From Mycolicibacterium austroafricanum (GTDB lineage Bacteria > Actinomycetota > Actinomycetes > Mycobacteriales > Mycobacteriaceae): a DNA stretch of 64,000 bases. A program made the position numbers and the translations under genes. The first letter of the stretch is position 1. Every line of letters begins with the position of its first letter. The DNA lies in the NCBI RefSeq assembly GCF_902705885.1, contig NZ_CACSIP010000026.1, positions 17,509 to 81,508 on the forward strand, in the 5' to 3' direction. Below, piece after piece: positions 21,252 through 29,391 of the stretch. The notes under the pieces were generated by a model. That model did not search any database and was not told the DNA's origin. It saw only the letters and a list, made by a program, of their open reading frames with translations.

Positions 21252-21748
21252 CGCGCCACCTTGGCCATCCACTCGGCGGCGACATCGGGCAGGGTGCCGA
21301 GTTCCTGAGCCTTCTTGCACCACTTCAGCGTCGCCGCGACGAACCGCAGCGGGTTGTAGACGTCCTCCTGGCGACACCATTTGCCGTCGCCGGCGTAGGT
21401 GACGATGGAGATGTTGGTGGCGCTGATGATGGTGCCGTCGCCGGGGTCACGCATCGGGTTGTCGAGTTCGCAGATGACACGTCCGGACGCCTCGTCGTAG
21501 ACCTTCCAGCGCGATGGGAACGACGTCATGTAGCTGCCCGGGAAGGTCTCCATCGTGTCCCAGATCCAGGGTCGCACCTCGTCGTGGCCGCGCATGGTGC
21601 CCGCCGCGTGCTCGATGTAGAGAACGTCGTCGGTGTACTGGTCAACCCATGGATCCCAGTCCCGGGTGTGCGCCGCGCGGTCGACTGTCTGCTCGAAACC
21701 CGCGAACGCTTGGATGAGCTCGTCTCGGGTGAAAGTGTTGCCCGTCAC
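21248..21748 (-). CDS. NTF2-like (SnoaL-fold) protein
   Basis: 166 residues. The cone-shaped NTF2 fold is suggested by FAGFEQTVDRAAHTRDWDPWVDQYTDDVLYIEHAAGTMRGHDEVRPWI and the C-terminal IISATNISIVTYAGDGKWCRQEDVYNP. Relatives include ketosteroid isomerase-like proteins and limonene-epoxide hydrolases, but the catalytic set cannot be confirmed here. GTG 21748 is the only usable start after the upstream ATGTGA. It is the first gene of a pair with the SDR gene, and the KstR-type palindrome lies 8 bases upstream of its start. Confidence 0.8.
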   Translation of the reverse strand: MTGNTFTRDELIQAFAGFEQTVDRAAHTRDWDPWVDQYTDDVLYIEHAAGTMRGHDEVRPWIWDTMETFPGSYMTSFPSRWKVYDEASGRVICELDNPMRDPGDGTIISATNISIVTYAGDGKWCRQEDVYNPLRFVAATLKWCKKAQELGTLPDVAAEWMAKVAR

Positions 21749-21756
21749 ATCAGAAA

Positions 21757-21770
21757 TAGAACACGTTCTA
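21757..21770. promoter_or_regulatory. KstR-type operator
   Basis: TAGAACACGTTCTA fits the KstR consensus TNNAACNNGTTNNA at every fixed position and is a perfect inverted repeat around AC. KstR is the TetR repressor of mycobacterial cholesterol catabolism and is released by 3-oxo-cholestenoyl-CoA-type ligands. The site lies just upstream of the NTF2-SDR operon and 117 bases before divergent msrB. Confidence 0.75.
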
Positions 21771-21886
21771 CTGCCGGTTGTCGAGGCGGCTCAGGCGACG
21801 GCGCTCAATACCCGGCGGGAACCGAGCCTAGCGACGCTACCGCCGACCAGGATTAAAACCGCAGCACAGAGGGTTATACCGGCACG

Positions 21887-22345
21887 ATGACACAGCGATA
21901 CAACAAGAACCCGGCCGCCGTCGACGCGTTGTCCCCCGAGCAGTACCGGGTCACTCAGCGCAACGGCACCGAGCGGCCCTTCACCGGTGAGTACTGGGAC
22001 AACCACGAGCCGGGCATCTATGTCGACGTCGTATCGGGCGAACCGCTGTTCGCGTCGACGGACAAATTCGACAGCGGCTCGGGGTGGCCGAGTTTCACCC
22101 GACCGATCCAGGGCGCCGACATCGTGGAGAAGCGTGACTTCAAGCTCCTGATGCCCCGCACCGAGGTGCGTTCCGGGCACGCCGACAGCCACCTCGGGCA
22201 CGTGTTCAAGGACGGTCCACGCGCCCAGGGCGGCCTGCGTTACTGCATCAACTCGGCCGCCTTGCGCTTCATCCACCTCGACGACCTCGACGCGCAGGGG
22301 TATGCAGAGTACAAGAGACTTTTTTCGAAGGAGGATTCTCGATGA
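21887..22345 (+). CDS. msrB: Peptide methionine-R-sulfoxide reductase
   Basis: 152 residues. It reduces the R form of methionine sulfoxide in proteins. The SelR/MsrB core is clear: LSPEQYRVTQRNGTERPFTGEYWDNHEPGIYVDV, FDSGSGWPSFTRP, RSGHADSHLGHVFKDGP and GLRYCINSAALRF, where Cys120 is the catalytic residue and the only Cys in the protein. The two CxxC zinc motifs of many MsrB proteins are missing, so this is the zinc-free form, and a resolving Cys must be replaced by another reductant. TATACC ends six bases before ATG 21887, the arrangement of a leaderless promoter. It overlaps msrA by ATGA. Confidence 0.93.
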   Translation: MTQRYNKNPAAVDALSPEQYRVTQRNGTERPFTGEYWDNHEPGIYVDVVSGEPLFASTDKFDSGSGWPSFTRPIQGADIVEKRDFKLLMPRTEVRSGHADSHLGHVFKDGPRAQGGLRYCINSAALRFIHLDDLDAQGYAEYKRLFSKEDSR

Positions 22346-22851
22346 GCGATCACAAACGTGCCGTGTTGGCCGGTGGCTGTTTCTGGGGGATGCAGGATCT
22401 TATCCGCAAGCAGCCGGGGGTGGTGTCCACCCGGGTGGGCTACACCGGCGGTAAGAACGACCACCCGACCTACCACAACCACCCCGGCCACGCCGAGGCC
22501 ATCGAAATCGTCTACGACCCGGAGCAGACCGACTACCGGGCGCTGCTGGAGTTCTTCTTCCAGATCCACGATCCCACCACCAAGGATCGGCAGGGCAACG
22601 ACGTCGGAACCAGCTACCGCTCCGAGATCTTCTACGTCGACGACGAACAGCGGCAGGTCGCGCAAGACACCATCGCCGACGTGGACGCTTCGGGCCTGTG
22701 GCCCGGCAAGGTGGTCACGGCGGTCAGCCCGGCGCCGGATTTCTGGGAGGCCGAACCCGAACACCAGGACTACCTGGAGCGTTATCCCAGCGGCTACACC
22801 TGCCACTTCCCGCGCCCGGGATGGAAGCTGCCCAAACGCGCCGAGGTCTGA
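22342..22851 (+). CDS. msrA: Peptide methionine-S-sulfoxide reductase
   Basis: 169 residues. VLAGGCFWGMQDLIRK holds the catalytic Cys13 in the GCFWG motif, and RVGYTGGKNDHPTYHNHPGHAEAIEIVYDP is the conserved follow-up. A second Cys in GYTCHFPRPGW near the C-terminus may be the resolving residue. The enzyme reduces the S epimer, complementing MsrB. The start ATG overlaps the msrB stop (ATGA), so both enzymes are made from one transcript. It converges with the P450 gene, 4 bases apart. Confidence 0.95.
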   Translation: MSDHKRAVLAGGCFWGMQDLIRKQPGVVSTRVGYTGGKNDHPTYHNHPGHAEAIEIVYDPEQTDYRALLEFFFQIHDPTTKDRQGNDVGTSYRSEIFYVDDEQRQVAQDTIADVDASGLWPGKVVTAVSPAPDFWEAEPEHQDYLERYPSGYTCHFPRPGWKLPKRAEV

Positions 22852-22855
22852 TCCG

Positions 22856-24208
22856 CTAGGCGCGGCGGTGCATCACGACGCGGCCGCCGTCCGCGGGGGT
22901 GTAGGCCACTCCGCGGGAGTGCGCCTTCTCTCCCGGGGCGGTGGTGGTCTCGATGGTGAAGTGCCGCAGCACCGTCCGCAGCACGACGTCCATCTCGACG
23001 TTGGCGAACGCCGCCCCCACGCAACGGCGGGTACCTCCCCCGAACGGGATGTGGGAGAAGGTGTTCGGCCGCTGGCCGACGAAGCGCTGCGGGTCGAAAC
23101 GGTCGGGGTCGGTGAACTCCTGGCTGCGATGGTGCACCCGGTCGATCGCGACGACGATCGAAAACCCCTGTGGGATCACCCATTCCCCGAGCTGGAAGGT
23201 CGGCGCGTAGACGTGCCTGCCTGCGAAGTCGATGACGGTGCGGGACCGCTGGATCTCCAGGATGGTGGCCTGCCGGTACTCGTTGCCGTCGGTGTCGGCC
23301 TCGGCGGCCAACCGGGCCAGCACCTGCGGGTGGCGGCTGATCCGTTCGAACGCCCAACCCAGTGTGGCAGCGGTGGTTTCGTGACCGGCGGCCAGCAGCG
23401 TCAGCAGTTCGTCGCCGATGTCCTGGCGCGACATCGTCGAGCCGTCCTCATAGGTGCTGCGAAGCAGCAGCGCAAGGACATCGTCACGGTCCTCGAGGTG
23501 CGGGTCGGCCTGCACCGCGTCGATGAGCCTGCCGATCACCTCGTCGTACCGCCGTCGGTAGGCCGCCAGGCGGCCCCACGGACTGAACCGTCCGTAGGTG
23601 CGCCGCGGCGTCGGCAGCACGGCCAGGCGCGAACCGAGCGTGACCCACGGCGGGATGATGCGCCGGAGCTCGTCCAGATGCGCGCCGTCGGCACCGAACA
23701 CCGCCCGCAGGATGGCGTTCAGCGTGATCCGCATCATCGGCTCGAGCGTCTCGAACGCCTGCCCCTCGGGCCAGTCGGCGGCCTCGCGCAGCGTCTCCTC
23801 TTCGAAGATCGTCTCGTAGTTCTTGATGCTCTTGCCGTGGAAGGGCGGTGTGAGCAGCTTGCGCCGGCGGCGATGGTCCGTGCCGTCGAGGGCGAACACC
23901 GAACCCGACCCCAGCACCCTCGACAGGTTTGGCTGGATGTTTCCGACGTCGTCGGTGTTGGCCATGAACAACTGCTTGGCCAGTGCCGGGTCGGTGACGA
24001 TCACGGTCCGCCCGAAGACGGGCAGCGTGAGCGTGAAGACGTCACCGCACCGGCGAACGATCTGGGCCACCGTCCAATTCCGGGAGACCGAGAAGCCGGC
24101 TCCCTGAAGGAACTTCGGGATCGGCGGGCTGGGCGGGAGCCGCACCGGCAGCGGTGCAGCAGCCTCCGAAGCCGGCGGGAGTGGCGTGATGATGGTCGCT
24201 TCGCTCAT
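22856..24208 (-). CDS. Cytochrome P450, CYP138-like
   Basis: 450 residues. The heme-thiolate loop is FGGGTRRCVGAAFANVEM. The oxygen-activation helix has LLAAGHETTAATLGW. The ExxR pair is the EIQR of ATILEIQRSRTV. An N-terminal proline-rich segment (PVRLPPSPPIPKFLQG) stands where bacterial P450s have their hinge. ATG 24208 is chosen for the GGGAGAA site upstream; in-frame codons to 24283 would run through the palindromic control region. Arrangement next to msrA and a divergent TetR gene recalls the M. tuberculosis Rv0135c-cyp138-msrA block, hence the CYP138 suggestion (from memory). The substrate is not known. Confidence 0.87.
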   Translation of the reverse strand: MSEATIITPLPPASEAAAPLPVRLPPSPPIPKFLQGAGFSVSRNWTVAQIVRRCGDVFTLTLPVFGRTVIVTDPALAKQLFMANTDDVGNIQPNLSRVLGSGSVFALDGTDHRRRRKLLTPPFHGKSIKNYETIFEEETLREAADWPEGQAFETLEPMMRITLNAILRAVFGADGAHLDELRRIIPPWVTLGSRLAVLPTPRRTYGRFSPWGRLAAYRRRYDEVIGRLIDAVQADPHLEDRDDVLALLLRSTYEDGSTMSRQDIGDELLTLLAAGHETTAATLGWAFERISRHPQVLARLAAEADTDGNEYRQATILEIQRSRTVIDFAGRHVYAPTFQLGEWVIPQGFSIVVAIDRVHHRSQEFTDPDRFDPQRFVGQRPNTFSHIPFGGGTRRCVGAAFANVEMDVVLRTVLRHFTIETTTAPGEKAHSRGVAYTPADGGRVVMHRRA

Positions 24209-24238
24209 CGGGTTCTCCCGCTCGATCGATCTGGTACT

Positions 24239-24281
24239 GCGGTGTACCGCGGTCATGTCCGGTACGGTACCGCTTGGTACC
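24239..24281. promoter_or_regulatory. Cluster of GGTAC-type palindromes between P450 and TetR genes
   Basis: Three symmetric sites share GGTA/TACC halves: GCGGTGTACCGC (24239-24250), GGTACGGTACC (24261-24271) and GGTACC (24276-24281). They fill the short divergent region, so binding of the neighbouring TetR protein here could control both directions (inference). Confidence 0.5.
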
Positions 24282-24315
24282 ACGGCGGCGCAAGGGTGCC
24301 GGGAGGGCGGTTGTG

Positions 24316-24897
24316 ATGACCTCTCCTGTCCTCGCGTCGAACGCCGAGCGGCTGCTCGACGGACTCGCCGCCTCGATCGGGGAACGCGGCTACCGTGACA
24401 CCACGGTCGCCGACATCGTGCGCCACGCGAGGACCTCCAAGCGCACGTTCTACGAGCAGTTCGCCGGCAAGCAGGAGTGTCTGATCGAGTTGCTCCGCAG
24501 GAACAACGCGGACCTGATCAGCACCATCGAGGCCGCGGTGGACCCCGAGGAGGACTGGCGGGTGCAGATCCGTCAGGCGGTGAGCGCCTACGTCGCCCAC
24601 ATCGAAGCCCGGCCCGCGGTCACGTTGAGCTGGATCCGGGAAGCCCCTGCGCTGGGAGCCGCGGCACAGCCACTGCACCGACAGGCGATGGATCACCTCA
24701 CCGACATGCTGGTCACCCTCACCGGCAGCGCTGGATTCCGCCGGGCCGGACTGACCCCGGTCTCCGGCCCGATGGCCCTGATCTTGCTCGGTGGACTGCG
24801 GGAGCTCACCGCGCTTCACGTCGAGGACGGCGGGGACGTGCGCCGCATCGCCGGACCCGCCGTGGCGGCCGCGTCGGCGCTGCTCGGCGCCGGCTGA
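24316..24897 (+). CDS. TetR-family regulator divergent from the P450
   Basis: 193 residues. The N-terminal helix-turn-helix is ERGYRDTTVADIVRHARTSKRTFYEQFAGKQECLIELL, complete and typical. The C-terminal ligand domain begins near residue 55 and shows no recognised signature. ATG 24316 follows GGGAGGGCGG; GTG 24313 directly before it is an alternative. It is divergent from the P450 gene with palindromes in the shared region, so P450 control and self-control are likely. It ends in a hairpin shared with the next convergent TetR gene. Confidence 0.85.
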   Translation: MTSPVLASNAERLLDGLAASIGERGYRDTTVADIVRHARTSKRTFYEQFAGKQECLIELLRRNNADLISTIEAAVDPEEDWRVQIRQAVSAYVAHIEARPAVTLSWIREAPALGAAAQPLHRQAMDHLTDMLVTLTGSAGFRRAGLTPVSGPMALILLGGLRELTALHVEDGGDVRRIAGPAVAAASALLGAG

Positions 24898-24904
24898 GCC
24901 GGCG
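24888..24904. terminator. Hairpin at convergent TetR genes
   Basis: CGCCGGC and GCCGGCG form a 7-bp perfect stem around a TGA loop, which is the stop codon of the plus-strand TetR gene. No U-run follows, as is usual in mycobacteria. A role as a two-way terminator is plausible but unproven. Confidence 0.4.
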
Positions 24905-25474
24905 TCAGCCCAGCATCAGGCGCGCCGACTTCTCCAGCCTGCGGGCGATCTCCTGGTAGGACGCGTAGCCCATGCCGGCCCGCACCAACGCGCCGGAGTA
25001 GAGCATCTCCAGGGAGTCGATGACGTCGGGATCGGTGTCGGGCCCCAACGCTGCGGCGAGCCGCTCGCGGATGTCACGCCCGATCCGCAGCCGGAGAGCC
25101 TCGACGTCGGGGTCCTTGCCGAGCAGCGCCGTGGTCACCGCGCCCGCGAACTCGGGCTCGTCGGCCACCAGCATCGAGATGTGGCCGAGAACGTCGATCA
25201 CCTTGGCGGCGCGATCGCCCCCCTCACGGTCGGTGCGCGGCGAACTCGCCAGCCGGCGCCAGAAGACCTCGGCCACCAGATGTTCTTTGGACGAGAAGTA
25301 GGTGTATGCGGTCGCGGCTCCGACACCGGCCTCGGCGGCCACCCGCCGCACGGTCAACCCGGCGAACCCCTCACGACTGAGCAACTCCAGTGCCGCGCGG
25401 CCCAACCGGTCCACGGTGTCGGCCTGCCTGGCCGTCAGCCGGCGCCGAGTCGACTCCAGAGCCGGATCGGACAC
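24905..25474 (-). CDS. TetR-family regulator, candidate repressor of the MMP cluster
   Basis: 189 residues. The DNA-binding part is LLSREGFAGLTVRRVAAEAGVGAATAYTYFSSKEHLVAEVF. The ligand domain has no family signature I know. GTG 25474 is the preferred start; in-frame codons up to 25540 run through the control region and the divergent promoter. A palindrome with core GGACACATGTCC covers this start codon, and the identical 12-bp core is found at the promoter of the glycosyltransferase operon 3.9 kb away. That pairing suggests the protein represses itself, perhaps the divergent methyltransferase, and the distant operon (inference). The transcript may be nearly leaderless. Confidence 0.8.
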   Translation of the reverse strand: MSDPALESTRRRLTARQADTVDRLGRAALELLSREGFAGLTVRRVAAEAGVGAATAYTYFSSKEHLVAEVFWRRLASSPRTDREGGDRAAKVIDVLGHISMLVADEPEFAGAVTTALLGKDPDVEALRLRIGRDIRERLAAALGPDTDPDVIDSLEMLYSGALVRAGMGYASYQEIARRLEKSARLMLG

Positions 25475-25481
25475 ATGTCCG
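25468..25481. promoter_or_regulatory. TetR operator, copy 1
   Basis: CGGACACATGTCCG is a 6-bp-arm inverted repeat with core GGACACATGTCC. It overlaps the TetR start codon and lies 78 bases before the divergent methyltransferase gene. Confidence 0.6.
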
Positions 25482-25558
25482 GACGCTACTACAACTACAC
25501 CGGTGTCGCCAGGCACCGGTGCGGCTTCCGCTGCCGGCAACGGTTAGGTTGAACCACG

Positions 25559-26236
25559 ATGAACCACTCCGACACCGCGCTCCCCGCCGACGCCGCCGCC
25601 CTGTTCGACCTTGCCGACAGGGTCACCGGATTCATGCCCGCCGACGAGGGCCGGGCGCTCTACGACACCGCCGTGGATTACCTCGGGGACGGCATCGGGG
25701 TCGAGATCGGTACCTACTGCGGCAAGTCCACGGTGCTGCTCGGCGCGGCCGCCAGACAGACCGGCGGCCTTGTCTACACCGTCGACCACCATCACGGATC
25801 GGAGGAACACCAGCCCGGCTGGGAGTACCACGACACGACCATGGTCGACCCGGTCACCGGGTTGTTCGACACCCTCCCGACGCTGCGCCACGCCCTGGAC
25901 GCCGCCGACCTCTACGAGCACATCGTCGCGATCGTCGGGCGCTCGCCGGTGGTCGCCCGGGGCTGGCAGACTCCGTTACGGCTGTTGTTCATCGACGGTG
26001 GGCACACCGAGGAGGCGGCGCGCCGGGATTTCGACGGCTGGGCCCGATGGGTCGACACCGGTGGCGCGCTGGTGATCCACGACGTCTTCCCCGATCCGGC
26101 ACAGGGTGGTCAGGCACCGTTCCACATCTACCGCCGTGCCCTGGACACCGGGGAGTTCCGCGAAGTCCGGGAGATCGGTTCGATGCGGGTGCTCGAGCGG
26201 GTGTCCGGGTCGGCTGGCGCCCTCGGAGAGGGCTAG
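25559..26236 (+). CDS. Class I SAM methyltransferase, probable MMP 1-O-methyltransferase (MeT1)
   Basis: 225 residues. VGIEIGTYCGKS-like motif I (GVEIGTYCGKSTVLLGAA) binds SAM. YTVDHHHGSEEH is rich in His and may hold a metal, and LLFIDGGHTEEAARRDFDGW and GGALVIHDVFPDP complete a Methyltransf_24-type fold. In M. hassiacum and M. smegmatis an enzyme of this type caps the reducing end of 3-O-methylmannosides to start methylmannose polysaccharide synthesis (established for MeT1). The neighbourhood with GT4, a second methyltransferase and a toroid protein is the same, so I assign MeT1 here and MeT3 to the other; the two could be swapped. It is divergent from the TetR gene. Confidence 0.72.
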   Translation: MNHSDTALPADAAALFDLADRVTGFMPADEGRALYDTAVDYLGDGIGVEIGTYCGKSTVLLGAAARQTGGLVYTVDHHHGSEEHQPGWEYHDTTMVDPVTGLFDTLPTLRHALDAADLYEHIVAIVGRSPVVARGWQTPLRLLFIDGGHTEEAARRDFDGWARWVDTGGALVIHDVFPDPAQGGQAPFHIYRRALDTGEFREVREIGSMRVLERVSGSAGALGEG

Positions 26237-26259
26237 AACTCGCCGGCACTCGGCGCGGG

Positions 26260-27324
26260 TTAGCGCTCGCTGGTCGCGCACTCGCAGTCGTATTCGCCCT
26301 CCAGGCCCCTCGGAAGATCAGTGGCGCGGAAGATGCCGCTGCCGGGCGTGGTCGACGACAGGGCGTCGGCGGCGAGGATGACCGCTGCACCGGTCCAGGT
26401 GGTGCGCTCCACCGGCCAGCGCTTGCCGTCGGCGTAGACCAACCCGGTCCAGTAGGACCCGTCACCCTCACGCAGGTGATGCATGGCCGCGAACTGTTCG
26501 TGCGCCCGCTCCCGTTCGCCGATGGCCTCCAACGCCAGCACCAGCTCACAGGTCTCGGCGCCGGTGACCCACGGGCGGTCGTCGACACAGCGGATCCCGA
26601 GACCCGGCACGACGAAGTCGTCCCAACGCTCGTCGATGCGCGCGAGTGCCCGCGACCCGCGCAACGCGCCGCCGAGCACCGGGTAGTACCACTCCATCGA
26701 CCAGCGGTCCTTGGCGACGAACCCGCCGGGATGCTCGACGATCGCGTGACCGAGGCGGCCGACCGCGACCTCCCACTCCGGCTGCGGGGCGTCGAGGTAA
26801 TCGGCCAGCGCCAACGCGCACCGGATGCTGTGGTGAATGCTGGCGCAACCGGTCAGCAGCGCCTCGGCGGTGGCGCCGGAAGGGCCTCGGCCCCAGGCGA
26901 TCTCACCGGTGCTGAACTGGAGTTCGAGGACGAAGTCGATGGCCTTGGCCACCACCGGCCACATCGCCTCGGCGAACCGCCGGTCGTCGGTGACCAGCAC
27001 ATGGTGCCAGACCCCGGTCGCGATGTATGCACAGAAGTTGCTGTCACTGTTGGGATCCTCGACGACACCGGCACGCAGTTGGATCGGCCAGCTACCGTCG
27101 GGCCGCTGCGTCCGGCGTGACCATTCGAATGCCGCGCGCGCCGGTTCGAGCAGACCCGCCACCGTCAGCGCCATCGCGTTCTCGACGTGGTCCCACGGGT
27201 CGGTGTGGCCGCCGACCGACCACGGGATGGCCCCACTCGGCTCCTGTGTCGCGGCTATCGACTCGGCGGTCTGCCGGCACTGGCCAGGCGTGAATACGCC
27301 TGGCAAACCTGGGATCTCAGACAT
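26260..27324 (-). CDS. Alpha/alpha-toroid protein, probable MMP endomannosidase (MmpH)
   Basis: 354 residues made of repeated helical hairpins: ESIAATQEPSGAIPWSVGGHTDPWDHVENAMALTVAGL, then FEWSRRTQRPDGSWP, then YIATGVWHHVLVTDD. The pattern is that of (alpha/alpha)6 barrels and is often auto-labelled prenyltransferase or squalene-cyclase-like. No terpene-cyclase DxDD motif is present. In the described MMP cluster the fourth gene encodes MmpH, an endomannosidase that cuts mature MMP into primers for new chains, and position and size fit that. Acidic residues in HTDPWDHVENA and MEWYYP are candidate active-site residues (inference). It overlaps the methyltransferase stop by 8 bases and is the last gene of the operon. 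Confidence 0.7.
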   Translation of the reverse strand: MSEIPGLPGVFTPGQCRQTAESIAATQEPSGAIPWSVGGHTDPWDHVENAMALTVAGLLEPARAAFEWSRRTQRPDGSWPIQLRAGVVEDPNSDSNFCAYIATGVWHHVLVTDDRRFAEAMWPVVAKAIDFVLELQFSTGEIAWGRGPSGATAEALLTGCASIHHSIRCALALADYLDAPQPEWEVAVGRLGHAIVEHPGGFVAKDRWSMEWYYPVLGGALRGSRALARIDERWDDFVVPGLGIRCVDDRPWVTGAETCELVLALEAIGERERAHEQFAAMHHLREGDGSYWTGLVYADGKRWPVERTTWTGAAVILAADALSSTTPGSGIFRATDLPRGLEGEYDCECATSER

Positions 27325-28042
27325 CGACTGCGTCGGGCTTACGGAAGTAGAGCGCGACGCTCTTTCCGATCAGCGGGTTCAGCGCCGACTCGGCGGCGCG
27401 GGTCAGCCAGGGGCGGCTCATCATGTCCCACACCAGTAGCTTGTGGTAAGCGCCGACCACCGGGTTGCCGGTCTTCTCGGTGCCCACAGCACATTTGAGC
27501 CACCAGTACGGCGCATGCAGGGCGTGGGCATGATGAGTATGGGTCAACCGCAGACCGTGCGCGAGGACCTTGTCGCGCAACTCGTCGGCGCGGTAGATGC
27601 GGATGTGCCCGCCCTCGTTGGCGTGGTAGGAGTCCGACAGCGCCCAGCAGATTCGTTCCGGCAGGTAGCGCGGCACCGTGATCGCCAGGGCGCCACCGGG
27701 CTTGAGGACGCGCACGAGTTGCGCGATCGCCTGATCATCGTTGGGGACGTGCTCGAGGATCTCCGAGGCGATGACACAATCGAAGGTGCCGTCGTCGTAG
27801 GGAAGTTCGAGCGCGTCGCCCTTGACCGCCTCACCTTTGGCCGAAGCCGGCGCCTCACCCTGTTCCTGCATCGCCTGCAGGATCTCGTCGACGTCGTTGA
27901 GATCGGAGGCGCTCTGGTCGAAGCCGATCACGTCGGCGCCGCGGCGGAACGCCTCGAAGGTGTGGCGACCCGCGCCGCAACCGACGTCGATCACCTTGGT
28001 CCCGGCGCCGACCCCAAGACGATCGAAGTCCACGGTCAGCAC
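27317..28042 (-). CDS. Class I SAM methyltransferase, probable MMP 3-O-methyltransferase (MeT3)
   Basis: 241 residues. KVIDVGCGAGRHTFEAFRRGADVIGFDQS is motif I with the acidic loop, GDALELPYDDGTFDCVIASEILEHV is motif II-III, and LKPGGALAITVP follows: a UbiE/Methyltransf_11 fold. GTG 28042 is chosen because AAAGGG lies 7 bases upstream and it overlaps the glycosyltransferase stop (GTGCTGA); ATG 28060 would add six residues. As middle gene of the glycosyltransferase operon it best fits the enzyme that 3-O-methylates mannose units of MMP, the polysaccharide that shapes mycobacterial fatty-acid synthesis. Confidence 0.75.
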   Translation of the reverse strand: MLTVDFDRLGVGAGTKVIDVGCGAGRHTFEAFRRGADVIGFDQSASDLNDVDEILQAMQEQGEAPASAKGEAVKGDALELPYDDGTFDCVIASEILEHVPNDDQAIAQLVRVLKPGGALAITVPRYLPERICWALSDSYHANEGGHIRIYRADELRDKVLAHGLRLTHTHHAHALHAPYWWLKCAVGTEKTGNPVVGAYHKLLVWDMMSRPWLTRAAESALNPLIGKSVALYFRKPDAVDV

Positions 28043-29271
28043 GTCGCAACCCTTTCGCATGCCCGCTGGTAGACCGCGACGGTCTGCGCGGCAACCGATT
28101 CCCAGCTGAACACCTCGAGCGCGCGGCGTCGACCGTTGTCACCGAGCCTGCGCAGCTCCAGCGGCGAGTCCAGCAGTTCGCCGAGCACGTTCGTCAGCTC
28201 GTCGACGTCGGCGGGCCTCACCAGCCGGGCGCATTCGCCGTCGGATCCGACCACCTCGGGCAGGGCGCCGGCCCGGCTGGCGACGATCGGGGTGCCGCTG
28301 GCCATCGCCTCCACGGCCGGAAGCGAGAAACCCTCGTAAAGCGAAGGGATGCAAGCGACTTCGGCGGAGGCCAACAGGCTCGCCAGCTCGGAATCGCTGA
28401 GCCCGCTCGAGCTGTGCACGATGTCGGAGATACCCAGTTCGGCGATCAGCTTCTCGGTGGGGCCGTTCGGCTCCAGTTTCGCCACGAGCTGGAGTTCGAG
28501 ATCCCGCTCGATGCGCAACCGGGCGACGGCATGCAGCAGGTGGCTGACACCCTTGAGCGGCACGTCGGCACTGGCGATGGCGATGATGCGGTTGCGGACC
28601 CGCTGCTGTGCGGGCTTGAACAGCTCGGTGTCCACGCCGAGCGGCACGACGTGGAGTTGGTCGGCGTCCACGGCGAAGTCCTCGGCGATGTCGGCGGCCG
28701 ACGTCGTCGAGACGGTGAGCAGTTCGGGGATCTGACGTGCCACGATCTTCTGCATCTCGGCGAAGCCGTACCACCGGCGAACCAGCGGTTTGCGCCACCA
28801 CTTCGCCGCGGCCACGTCGAGCACCCGGTCCCGGGTGATCGGGTGGTGGACCGTGGCGACCACGGGAAGGCCCGATGCCGCGATCGTCAGCAAGCCGGTG
28901 CCCAGGCACTGGTTGTCGTGGACGACGTCGAACTCGTCGCGGCGCTCGGCCAGCAGCCTCGCGGCGCGCATGCTGAAGGTCTTGGGTTCCGGGAATCCGG
29001 CGGTCCAGGTGGTGAGCAACTCCTGCAGGTCGATCCGGGTCTTGATCTCGTTGGGCATCGGGATCCGGAACGGGTCCGGCTCCCGGTAGAGGTCGAGGCT
29101 GGGCACCTTGGTCAGACGCACCCGCGGGTCGAGCACCTCGGGGTAGGGCTGGCCGGAGAAGACTTCGACATCGTGGCCGAGCTCGACCAGCCCGCGGCTC
29201 AGGTGCCGGACATAAACACCCTGACCGCCGCAGTGGGTCTTGCTCCGGTAGGACAGTAAGGCAATGCGCAT
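28036..29271 (-). CDS. GT4 glycosyltransferase, probable MMP alpha-1,4-mannosyltransferase (ManT)
   Basis: 411 residues with a GT-B fold. N-terminal MRIALLSYRSKTHCGGQGVYVRHLSRGLVELGHDVEVF has the acceptor-side glycine loop. The donor-side part holds VVPLGVDTELFKP, ADVPLKGVSHLLHAVARL and CIPSLYEGFSLPAVEAMASG, with the EX7E-type pair of retaining GT4 enzymes. ATG 29271 is chosen over in-frame upstream codons that give a Cys/Ser-rich leader. It is the first gene of a three-gene operon with overlaps of 7 and 8 bases. A good promoter and a TetR palindrome lie about 110 bases upstream, so the mRNA has a leader of roughly that size. Assignment to ManT rests on the cluster content. Confidence 0.78.
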   Translation of the reverse strand: MRIALLSYRSKTHCGGQGVYVRHLSRGLVELGHDVEVFSGQPYPEVLDPRVRLTKVPSLDLYREPDPFRIPMPNEIKTRIDLQELLTTWTAGFPEPKTFSMRAARLLAERRDEFDVVHDNQCLGTGLLTIAASGLPVVATVHHPITRDRVLDVAAAKWWRKPLVRRWYGFAEMQKIVARQIPELLTVSTTSAADIAEDFAVDADQLHVVPLGVDTELFKPAQQRVRNRIIAIASADVPLKGVSHLLHAVARLRIERDLELQLVAKLEPNGPTEKLIAELGISDIVHSSSGLSDSELASLLASAEVACIPSLYEGFSLPAVEAMASGTPIVASRAGALPEVVGSDGECARLVRPADVDELTNVLGELLDSPLELRRLGDNGRRRALEVFSWESVAAQTVAVYQRACERVATC

Positions 29272-29375
29272 GCTCAGCTCACACGCCCTGCACGGTGCGC
29301 ACGCACACCGATGGTCCAGGTGATATCGCCGCTCTGAGCTGGCCGAATCGTATGCAGCAAGTAACCCGAACCCTC

Positions 29376-29391
29376 CTGGACATGTGTCCAG
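29376..29391. promoter_or_regulatory. TetR operator, copy 2
   Basis: CTGGACACATGTCCAG on the minus strand has 7-bp perfect arms around two bases. The inner 12 bases (GGACACATGTCC) are identical to the site at the TetR gene (25468-25481). It covers the predicted transcription start of the glycosyltransferase operon. Confidence 0.65.

Noticed and set aside
26260..27324. Prenyltransferase or squalene-hopene cyclase
   Set aside because: The helical toroid fold is shared, but no DxDD motif is present and the gene sits in an MMP-type cluster where a hydrolase of this size is known.
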